Shown here: piece by piece, positions 42,301 to 47,928 of the stretch | Layout of the letters: every line of letters starts with the position of its first letter | How positions within the stretch are numbered: position 1 is the first letter of the stretch | Assembly (NCBI GenBank): GCA_019637635.1 | Contig: JAHBVI010000044.1 | Coordinates: 1-47,928 of the forward strand | Reading direction: 5' to 3' | Length of the DNA: 47,928 nucleotides | DNA from: Anaerolineae bacterium | GTDB taxonomy: Bacteria; Chloroflexota; Anaerolineae; Promineifilales; Promineifilaceae | Made by a program: the position numbers and the translations under genes | The notes under the pieces: generated by a model | Database searches by the model: none | What the model was told of the DNA's origin: nothing | Seen by the model: the letters and a program-made list of their open reading frames with translations, nothing else

Positions 42301-45132
42301 ATGTTTGCTGAACTGGTCATCAACATTGAAGCGCCATTGGAAAGCACCTTCCATTACCACGTGCCGCGTGATTTGCAGCGGACGCTGCGCGTGGGGCATC
42401 TGGTGGAAGTGGAGTTTGGGCAGCGGTTGGCGCAGGGGGTGATTATTGCCTTTGACGACACCGCCCCGGTGGAAGAGACGAAGCCGATCATTGCCCTGAT
42501 AGACCCGGAGCCGGTCTTGTATTGGTGGCAAATTGAACTGGCGCAATGGCTCAGCCGACGCTACCTGGCCCCCTTAAATAGTTGTTTGCGGCTGATGCTG
42601 CCGCCGGGGCTGACGCGCTGGGCGGACACGACCGTGGCGGTAAACCCCTATTGGGACGGGGAGGGCCGTCTCACCGACCTGCAAGCCAAAATCATCGAGA
42701 TTGTGCGCGAAAAGGGGGATATGCGGGGGCGGCAGTTGCAAACGGCGCTGCGCAAACAAGAGGTCAAGGGCGATAGGAAATCAGGGGATTGGCAAACGGC
42801 CGTCACCCAACTCGCCCGCCGCAACATCTTGCGCAAGGCGACTGTGCTCGACCCACCGCGCATTCGCCCCAAAACCATCCGCACTGCAGAACTGATTGCC
42901 GCGCCGGAACGGTGGCACCGGAGCGTGGCTACCCTGGGCCGCGCCAACAAACAGGCGGACGTGCTGGCCTATTTGTTGCAAAGTGACGACCCGCTGCCTC
43001 AGGAAACGGCCGTACTCACCGCCACCAACACCACCGAAAAACAGTTGCAAGAACTGGCTGCCGCCGGGCTGATCGGCCGTTCCCCTGCCCAGACCGTGAC
43101 ATTGGGCAATGAGCAATTGTCAATGGAAAATGGTCAATTGGTTGTTGAACAGCCCGCTCTGGTTTTCCTGACGGTTGCGCCGAAGGAGGCGCTGCGGCAA
43201 TTGTTGGCGCGGCGGGGGGCGCAGCGATATTACGCCATCCTGGCGCTGTTGGAAAAGGAAGCGCAGCCGGTCAATATCAGCGACATCTACGCCCAAACCG
43301 ATACAAATTTGACCCACCTGAAGAAGCTGGAAAAACTGGGGCTGATCCGTTTTGGCGCGGAAGAGGTGTGGCGTGACCCATTGGCCGACCGGGACTTTGT
43401 GCCCGCCCAGCCCCCCCTGCTGACGCCCGACCAGGCGCGGGTGTGGGGACGGATTAAGATGCAAATGATGGGAGCGGAGGAAGATTTGGACGAATCTTCC
43501 CCCGTGCCCATCCTCCTCCATGGCGTCACAGGCAGCGGCAAGACGGAAATTTACATGCGGGCGATCGGGCAGGCTTTGACGGACGGGGAACAGGCGATTG
43601 TGCTGGTGCCGGAAATTGCGTTGACGCCGCAAACGGTGCGCCGGTTTGCCGCCCGGTTTCCGGGGCGGGTGGCGGTGCTGCACAGCCGCCTGAGCGAGGG
43701 TGAACGGTATGATACCTGGCGGCGGGCGCGGCAGGGCTTGTTTGACATTATCGTCGGGCCACGCAGCGCCCTGTTTACGCCGCTGCCCAATTTGGGCGTG
43801 ATTATCCTGGATGAAGAACATGACCCCAGTTACAAACAGACGCCGCCGGTGCCGCCGCCCTATTACCATGCGCGGGAAACGGCCGTCGCCCTGGCCCAAA
43901 TTCTCAATGCTATCCTGATCATGGGCAGTGCCACGCCGGATATTGTGACCTACCACCAGGCGCGGGGCGGCCGTTACCAGCTATTGGAATTGCCACGCCG
44001 GGTGATGGGCCACCGGCTGCGCATTGAAAGCCAGGCGGAGCGGGTGCAGGCGATGAGCCATTACCAGCACGCGGCTGATGACCCGGATGATGCCCTTTCC
44101 ATCCCCCTGCCGCCGGTGCAGATTGTGGATATGCGCCAGGAGTTGCGGGCGGGGAATCGTTCGATTTTTAGTCGGGTATTGGACACGGCCGTGACCGAAA
44201 CCCTATCACGTGGTGAACAGGCCATCCTCTTTTTGAACCGGCGCGGCACGAATACCTATGTCTTTTGCCGGGATTGTGGCTATGTGGCCCGCTGCCCACG
44301 CTGTGATATGCCGCTGACCTATCATCGGCCGGATATGATGCTGGTGTGCCACCACTGCGGCCGGCGGGAACGCAGTTTTGCCGAGTGCCCGCAGTGCAAA
44401 TCGAAGCGTGTGAAACATTTCGGCCTGGGCACAGAGGAAGTGGAGACGCAGGTGCAGCAGCGCTGGCCGGAGGCGCGACTCATACGCTGGGACCGGGACA
44501 CGACAGCGGGCAAAAATACACATGAGACGCTGCTGGCTTCGTTTGTGAACCATGAGTCGGACATTTTGGTGGGCACGCAGATGATTGCCAAAGGGCTGGA
44601 TTTGCCGCTGGTGACGCTGGTGGGGGTGATTTCGGCGGATGTGTCGTTGGGGCTGCCCGATTACCGCACCGGGGAGCGGGCGTTCCAGATTTTGGCGCAG
44701 GTGGCGGGGCGCGCCGGGCGTGGGCTGCTGGGCGGGCGGGTGATTGTGCAGACATATCAGCCGGAGCATTATGCCATTCAGGCGGCGGCGGAGCATGATT
44801 TTGCTTCGTTTTATATTGAGGAGATTCGCTTCCGCACGCAGCATAGTTTGCCGCCGTTTCGGCGGATGGCCCGGCTGCTGTATATTGACCCGGTGAATGA
44901 GCGCGGCGAACGGGAGGCGGAGAAGCTGGCGCGGGCGCTGCGGCTGCATATTCGGGAGAAGGCGCTGGGGGCGACGGAGATTTTGGGACCGACGCCACCT
45001 TATTTTAACCGGATTGACGGCCGTTACCGCTGGCAATTGCTCATCCGTTCCCCCGACCCGGTGCGACTGCTCGAAGATTTTCCCGTACCACGGCCGTGGT
45101 TGGTAGACATTGACCCCGTTTCGACGTTGTGA
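42301..45132 (+). CDS. priA: Primosomal protein N' (replication restart helicase PriA)
   Basis: A 943-residue PriA, longer than the usual 730-820. The N-terminal DNA-binding domain (FHYHVPRDLQRTLRVGHLVE) is followed by the helicase core: Walker A LHGVTGSGKTEIYMRAI, DEEH in VIILDEEHDPSYKQ, and motif IV-VI strands such as SDILVGTQMIAKGLDLPLVT and VAGRAGRGLLGG. The zinc-binding module has CRDCGYVARCPRCDMPLTYH and CHHCGRRERSFAECPQCKSK. Extra residues about 269-283 (GNEQLSMENGQLVVE) are encoded by a repeat word inside the gene. The ATG at 42301 is chosen; earlier codons translate the hairpin. TTGACG at 42263 with TACGCT 17 bases on is a possible promoter. Confidence 0.94.
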   Translation: MFAELVINIEAPLESTFHYHVPRDLQRTLRVGHLVEVEFGQRLAQGVIIAFDDTAPVEETKPIIALIDPEPVLYWWQIELAQWLSRRYLAPLNSCLRLMLPPGLTRWADTTVAVNPYWDGEGRLTDLQAKIIEIVREKGDMRGRQLQTALRKQEVKGDRKSGDWQTAVTQLARRNILRKATVLDPPRIRPKTIRTAELIAAPERWHRSVATLGRANKQADVLAYLLQSDDPLPQETAVLTATNTTEKQLQELAAAGLIGRSPAQTVTLGNEQLSMENGQLVVEQPALVFLTVAPKEALRQLLARRGAQRYYAILALLEKEAQPVNISDIYAQTDTNLTHLKKLEKLGLIRFGAEEVWRDPLADRDFVPAQPPLLTPDQARVWGRIKMQMMGAEEDLDESSPVPILLHGVTGSGKTEIYMRAIGQALTDGEQAIVLVPEIALTPQTVRRFAARFPGRVAVLHSRLSEGERYDTWRRARQGLFDIIVGPRSALFTPLPNLGVIILDEEHDPSYKQTPPVPPPYYHARETAVALAQILNAILIMGSATPDIVTYHQARGGRYQLLELPRRVMGHRLRIESQAERVQAMSHYQHAADDPDDALSIPLPPVQIVDMRQELRAGNRSIFSRVLDTAVTETLSRGEQAILFLNRRGTNTYVFCRDCGYVARCPRCDMPLTYHRPDMMLVCHHCGRRERSFAECPQCKSKRVKHFGLGTEEVETQVQQRWPEARLIRWDRDTTAGKNTHETLLASFVNHESDILVGTQMIAKGLDLPLVTLVGVISADVSLGLPDYRTGERAFQILAQVAGRAGRGLLGGRVIVQTYQPEHYAIQAAAEHDFASFYIEEIRFRTQHSLPPFRRMARLLYIDPVNERGEREAEKLARALRLHIREKALGATEILGPTPPYFNRIDGRYRWQLLIRSPDPVRLLEDFPVPRPWLVDIDPVSTL
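43106..43149 (+). repeat. CAATTG/CAATGG word repeat inside priA
   Basis: GCAATGAGCAATTGTCAATG and TGGTCAATTGG form a small palindrome (CAATTG ends) and encode about 15 residues in frame between the winged-helix and helicase parts. It resembles the one-sided CAATTACC word track at 31453-31491 only in style. Confidence 0.5.
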
Positions 45133-45144
45133 TGTGCAATCCGT

Positions 45145-45150
45145 TATAAT
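45145..45150 (+). promoter_or_regulatory. -10 box of the DUF6883-DUF4926 pair
   Basis: A perfect TATAAT ends six bases before the ATG at 45157, leaving no space for a ribosome-binding site, so the transcript would be leaderless. No well-spaced -35 is seen. Confidence 0.45.
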
Positions 45151-45156
45151 TTCCCC

Positions 45157-45672
45157 ATGAAATTGCGTGAATTTGCAGCCAGGCTTGCCATCAGTCCCGA
45201 TAAATTCATGACGTATGCTCTGAATGAAAATCATCCGAAAGGGAAACATAAAGCGCGGGTTTTCAGAGCCGCTTTGGGATATACGGCGGATAATTACGCT
45301 GGTTTATTGAGCCAGATATAAGCCCTGGCGCTGGATGCAGAGGCTACAATTTACAAGGAAGACGAACACGGCCGCAGCAATTCGAAATTTGGCTTGCGGC
45401 GGCAGATAAATCTGCACCAACAAGAGGCAAAGTCGGCCTTCGCCGACTGGCATATAGCCCACGAAGGTGGGCTTTGCCGCTTGTTGCCGCGATTTTAATC
45501 GCCGGGTTTCGTCATATTTCGAATTGCCGAACACGGCCGTCACCTGCAAGAGGATTTGCCTGTTACTGGTATAATGGGTCAGAGAGCAACGATTAGAACG
45601 GGATGGTTGGTTGGCCCAATCGGTGATAAGGCTTTTTTGAGTACGTTGTACGTCTTAGGAACGGAATCATGA
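45157..45672 (+). pseudogene. Disrupted DUF6883 gene
   Basis: The first 54 codons (FMTYALNENHPKGKHKARVF, then RAALGY) match the start of DUF6883 proteins. An in-frame TAA at 45319-45321 stops it, yet the same frame continues with good sequence (ALALDAEATIYKEDEHG) to 45374. There a 153-base repeat element is inserted. After it the frame resumes as HLQEDLPVTGIMGQRATIRT, GWLVGPIGDKAFLSTLYVL and a TGA that overlaps the next ATG by four bases. Removing the element and one direct repeat and replacing the TAA restores a protein of about 115 residues, the family length. The gene is therefore inactivated twice. Confidence 0.75.
45375..45527. mobile_element. 153-base MITE-like element with 12-base direct repeats
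   Basis: The element has 12-base inverted ends GCAATTCGAAAT (45377-45388) and ATTTCGAATTGC (45516-45527). It is flanked by CGAACACGGCCG on both sides (45363-45374 and 45528-45539), a probable target-site duplication that includes the ACGGCC core. Inside, CAACAAGAGGCAAAG pairs with CTTTGCCGCTTGTTG (one mismatch), and GTCGGC-CTTC-GCCGAC and AGCCCAC-GAAG-GTGGGCT form smaller hairpins, so nearly the whole element can fold. It encodes no protein and must be moved by an enzyme supplied elsewhere. Confidence 0.75.
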
Positions 45673-46001
45673 TCAAGCCAGAACTTTATGATGTGGTTGA
45701 ATTGATTTATGCGGCTGAGGACGGCATGTTGCCCCCTGGCACAGAGGGCACCATTGTGTTGGCACATGGCGAGGATGTGTTTGAGGTGGAATTTATGAAT
45801 GAGGAGGGAGAGACGCTGGCTTTGTGTACATTGACCCGCGACCAATTCCTGGTGGTGTGGCAGGCGGCTACGCAACTGCCTGTGCCATTGGCGGAGCAGG
45901 TGGCGCAATTGGTGGAACTGCTGCCGCAGGCTGCCCGCACCGAAGTGCTGGATTTTGCCCGTTTTCTTTCTGTTCGCCAGGGAAAGCGTGTGGCTGCGTA
46001 A
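45669..46001 (+). CDS. DUF4926 protein with a DUF2281-like C-terminus
   Basis: A 110-residue protein. Residues 1-65 (IKPELYDVVELIYAAEDGML, GTEGTIVLAHGEDVFEVEF) are a DUF4926 domain, a small beta-barrel-like fold. The rest (LVELLPQAARTEVLDFARFL) resembles the DUF2281 helical motif. It overlaps the DUF6883 stop by ATGA, so it was translationally coupled to that gene. DUF6883 and DUF4926 genes tend to be neighbours and might form a toxin-antitoxin-like pair, but this is unproven. With the partner broken its expression may be reduced. Confidence 0.75.
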   Translation: MIKPELYDVVELIYAAEDGMLPPGTEGTIVLAHGEDVFEVEFMNEEGETLALCTLTRDQFLVVWQAATQLPVPLAEQVAQLVELLPQAARTEVLDFARFLSVRQGKRVAA

Positions 46002-46042
46002 AGGACGGCCGTACCAAACACATTCACGCTGAGCAAAACAGG

Positions 46043-46069
46043 TGTGGCGCGGTGAGGACACCGGCCACA
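46043..46069 (+). repeat. REP hairpin, distant copy
   Basis: TGTGGC and CGGTG pair with CACCGGCCACA around AGGA with one bulged base. It is the same REP type as at 1178-1200, 45 kb away and without a transposase gene nearby. Confidence 0.7.
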
Positions 46070-46081
46070 GCACAAGAAAAT

Positions 46082-46516
46082 ATGTACGAACGATGTCCAA
46101 ATAATTGTGATAGTTCCATATTGCGCGAACTAGATGATGAAATTGATGCGAGAGTTTACAGATGTTCGGTTTGTGATTGGGAATACATGGAACACAATCC
46201 ATTTTATGTTAGTGCATGGGTTGTTGACGTAAATCAAGCGATTGCTCCCATTGATATTGTCCATTCCTTGTTGACAGACAGTGATGTGATCAAATTTGTC
46301 AAAAGGGATCTAGTCGTTTTTGGGACGAATTTGCCAGACCGCACCATGCGCATAATCCACCACATACAGTTCCCCGTTTGCATCGGCGCCAACGGTGGAA
46401 ACTGGTGTATGCGTTTCGGCAACGGCCGTGCGCACCCACTGCCCCACCGCCTCATCATAGCGCAGCGTCCAGATGCGCCCACTGCAAAAGTCCGAAAAAA
46501 AGTAATTGCCGGCTAA
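46082..46516 (+). CDS. Small zinc-ribbon-like protein, probably a truncated fragment
   Basis: The first 75 or so residues look like a real protein: CPNNCDSSILRELDDEIDAR, VYRCSVCDWEYMEHNPFYVS and WVVDVNQAIAPIDIVHSLLT, with CxxxC and CxxC pairs that could bind zinc. From about 46310 the frame runs antisense through the 3' end of the dehydrogenase gene, and the translation loses protein character, so the original 3' end has probably been lost. Its composition is more AT-rich than the surroundings. The family was not recognised. Confidence 0.35.
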   Translation: MYERCPNNCDSSILRELDDEIDARVYRCSVCDWEYMEHNPFYVSAWVVDVNQAIAPIDIVHSLLTDSDVIKFVKRDLVVFGTNLPDRTMRIIHHIQFPVCIGANGGNWCMRFGNGRAHPLPHRLIIAQRPDAPTAKVRKKVIAG

Positions 46517-47557
46517 AGCCGGGAACTGGTTGCCCCGGTACACACGCCCGCCAATAATGGCGCAGCCGTCCTCGCCATGAGCATATTCAAAAATGGGCAT
46601 CCGCAAGCCGGGGATGTCACAGCTTTCCGCGTCATAACAATTGCTGCCCTCCCGGTAAGGCCAGCCAAAGTTTATCCCCGCCGGGCTGTGAGCCGGGTGA
46701 AAATTGATTTCTTCCAGGCCATCTTGAGCCACATCGGTGATGTATAAATCACCGGTCAGAGCATCAAAACTGAAAGCCCAGGGATTGCGCAGGCCAATCA
46801 TCCAGACTTCTCCCCTGGCCTGACGCTCCTCCACAAACGGATTGTCTTGGGGAATGGCATAGGGGATAGCGCTATTAATGTCTATGCGCAGAATGCTGCC
46901 GAGCAGCGTGCCGGGGTCCTGGGCGTTATCATAGGGGTCACCCACCGCGCCGCCATCCCCCAGGCCAATGTAGAATTTCCCATCGGGTCCAAAGGCAAGC
47001 TGCCCGCCATTGTGGTTGCCATAGGGTTGGTCAATTAAAAAGAGACGCTGCCCGCTCTCAGGGTCCGCCTGGTTGGGATCAGCCGCCGAAACGGTGTAGC
47101 GGCTGATCTCTGTATCGCCATCGAGGTTGGTGTAAATGATGTAGAAGTAGCCATTTTGGGCGTACTGCGGATGGAAGGCCAGTCCCAGCAGCCCCCGTTC
47201 TGAGCCATCGGTTGCCAGCAAATCGGTCACGTCCAGAAATGGTTCAGGCAGGAGTTCCCCATTTTCGATGATACGCACACGGCCGTCCTGCTCCGCCACA
47301 AACAGCCGCCCATCCGTGGGGTTGTCGCCGGCATGTGTCAGGTAAACGGGTTTGCGCAAACCACCGGTGATGATGGGTTGTAAAGCCACGGCCGTGACCG
47401 GCTGCGCCGGTGGGCCAATGAGGGGTACGGCCGTGGCCGCCAACAGTTTATAAATATCCACCGTCGCCGGACGGCTGACGCTGCTGCCAGGCTGGCACGC
47501 CGCCAGCAGAAGCATAAAAAACAAGGCATAACTGAGGGTAATGATTCGTTTTTGCAT
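46310..47557 (-). CDS. PQQ-dependent glucose/sorbosone dehydrogenase-type lipoprotein
   Basis: A 415-residue six-bladed beta-propeller of the soluble glucose dehydrogenase/GSDH family. The signal peptide has lipobox MLLLAACQPG. Family motifs follow: GLRKPVYLTHAGDNPTDGRL, RGLLGLAFHPQYAQNGYFYI, YGNHNGGQLAFGPDGKFYIG, GLRNPWAFSFDALTGDLYIT and DVAQDGLEEIN. It probably oxidises a sugar or aldose at the cell surface with PQQ; no PQQ synthesis genes are in the window. The ATG at 47557 is set by the signal peptide, and a TATACT box ends eight bases upstream. Its end overlaps the fragment on the other strand. Confidence 0.9.
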   Translation of the reverse strand: MQKRIITLSYALFFMLLLAACQPGSSVSRPATVDIYKLLAATAVPLIGPPAQPVTAVALQPIITGGLRKPVYLTHAGDNPTDGRLFVAEQDGRVRIIENGELLPEPFLDVTDLLATDGSERGLLGLAFHPQYAQNGYFYIIYTNLDGDTEISRYTVSAADPNQADPESGQRLFLIDQPYGNHNGGQLAFGPDGKFYIGLGDGGAVGDPYDNAQDPGTLLGSILRIDINSAIPYAIPQDNPFVEERQARGEVWMIGLRNPWAFSFDALTGDLYITDVAQDGLEEINFHPAHSPAGINFGWPYREGSNCYDAESCDIPGLRMPIFEYAHGEDGCAIIGGRVYRGNQFPALAGNYFFSDFCSGRIWTLRYDEAVGQWVRTAVAETHTPVSTVGADANGELYVVDYAHGAVWQIRPKND

Positions 47558-47574
47558 AACGCCGAAGTATAGAC

Positions 47575-47606
47575 AAAAAAACGCCCCTGGGGATACCAGG
47601 GGCGTT
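47575..47606 (-). terminator. Intrinsic terminator on the minus strand
   Basis: Read on the minus strand, AACGCCCCTGG pairs with CCAGGGGCGTT around five bases and is followed by seven T. It must end a transcript coming from the right edge, and lies only about 20 bases before the dehydrogenase ATG. Confidence 0.85.
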
Positions 47607-47928
47607 CTACGACGGTGATTCAGTTGTCTGGCGGATATTTGCCGGGGAAGTGTATTCTGAGAACGGCCGTTTCCAGCTCCCCCAAAAACAGTCGTATGTC
47701 CACAGTTTTGTGACCATGCCACCAGCGCTGCCTGGGTTCACGCTTCTGTGCCCTGGCTGGATGAATTGCATTACGCATGTAACCGTCACACTGTTGGATT
47801 CAGAATACACTCCTGGTAAAGTCCGCTTTGTCCTGTAACACTCCTTTTGGTCGCTTTCCCCTCACAAATGGTTAAACACTTCCCCATTTGCCGGTGAAAG
47901 ACGCCACCATGACCCATAAAGGGTTCTG
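47607..47928. other. Window edge without a recognisable gene
   Basis: The terminator at 47575-47606 implies a leftward gene here, but no frame on either strand shows a recognisable protein. The best minus-strand frame (stop at 47607) has about 75 codons, including VMQFIQPGHRSVNPG, and could be the end of an unknown gene. There is one ACGGCCGT at 47664. Confidence 0.3.

Larger units (their letters stand above)
1..47928. repeat. Over-represented palindromic octamer ACGGCCGT, dispersed
   Basis: Reading every line by eye gives about 108 copies of the self-complementary octamer ACGGCCGT. They lie in genes on both strands and in several reading frames, and also in spacers. At the local GC content roughly one or two would be expected. 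Copies are dense in housekeeping and Calvin/hyp genes (for example 16497, 16510, 19446, 19791) and absent from about 39,090 to 41,020, which contains the low-GC island. This resembles the HIP1 octamer of cyanobacteria in behaviour but not in sequence. Its function is unknown; methylation, repair or DNA-uptake marking are possibilities only. Confidence 0.9.

Noticed and set aside
44206..45249. Long minus-strand frame opposite priA
   Set aside because: Arg/Gln/His-rich antisense shadow; priA motifs lie on the other strand.

Overview
The window reads as a chromosomal piece of an uncultivated Chloroflexota bacterium, most likely of the Anaerolineae and close to the Candidatus Promineofilum group. 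The evidence is a form I-type RuBisCO large subunit with no small-subunit gene beside it, a GC-rich and densely coding layout, RskA/ECF and NarL-type regulation, FlgD-Ig and secreted-repeat surface proteins, and an extreme excess of the palindrome ACGGCCGT (about 108 copies by hand count, roughly one per 440 bases, against one or two expected by chance). No tRNA, rRNA or CRISPR array was recognised.

Layout. 1-1543: a broken RHS/YD-repeat fragment next to a REP-associated transposase with REP hairpins. 1544-4740 (minus): a Ser/Thr kinase-AAA ATPase-TPR signalling protein split by one frameshift. 4976-10297: two conserved proteins of unknown role, an ATP-grasp ligase and an anchored HEYMH metallopeptidase-like protein. 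10516-11845: a NarL-type histidine kinase/response regulator pair. 12063-22952: about 11 kb on one strand with rbcL, prk, rpe, class I fructose-bisphosphate aldolase, a Rieske protein, an NHL beta-propeller and hypF-hypC-hypD-hypE. 23012-26017 (minus): ECF sigma factor, RskA-like anti-sigma factor and a triple secreted-repeat lipoprotein. 26252-30086: a secreted protein, an FlgD-Ig-like surface protein and glmS. 30087-39701: a hairpin-rich gap, a MarR regulator, a 1486-residue RND transporter, an SLC13-type permease and a two-domain ABC permease. 39885-41281: a lower-GC island with a frameshifted gene resembling effector-associated domains, then a Uma2 endonuclease. 41298-45132: rfbD (minus) and priA. 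45157-46516: a disrupted DUF6883-DUF4926 pair and a gene fragment. 46310-47557 (minus): a glucose/sorbosone dehydrogenase lipoprotein.

How the genes fit together. RuBisCO, phosphoribulokinase, epimerase and aldolase supply CO2 fixation plus part of ribulose bisphosphate regeneration. HypC/D/E/F build the Fe(CN)2CO centre of a [NiFe] hydrogenase that is not in the window, so H2-linked carbon fixation is a reasonable inference. The two-component pair directly upstream is a candidate regulator because no cbbR is seen.

The most unusual layer is non-coding. Almost every gene junction carries a long hairpin built from a few recurring words (GAGATTGGAGATT, AGACCCTAAGGGTTT, AGTGCCAGGCA, AGATTGGTTCAATC and others). 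The same words also sit in frame inside hypF and priA and supply the stop codons of several genes. One 153-base structured element with 12-base inverted repeats interrupts the DUF6883 gene between two copies of a 12-base direct repeat, which is direct evidence that such elements move.
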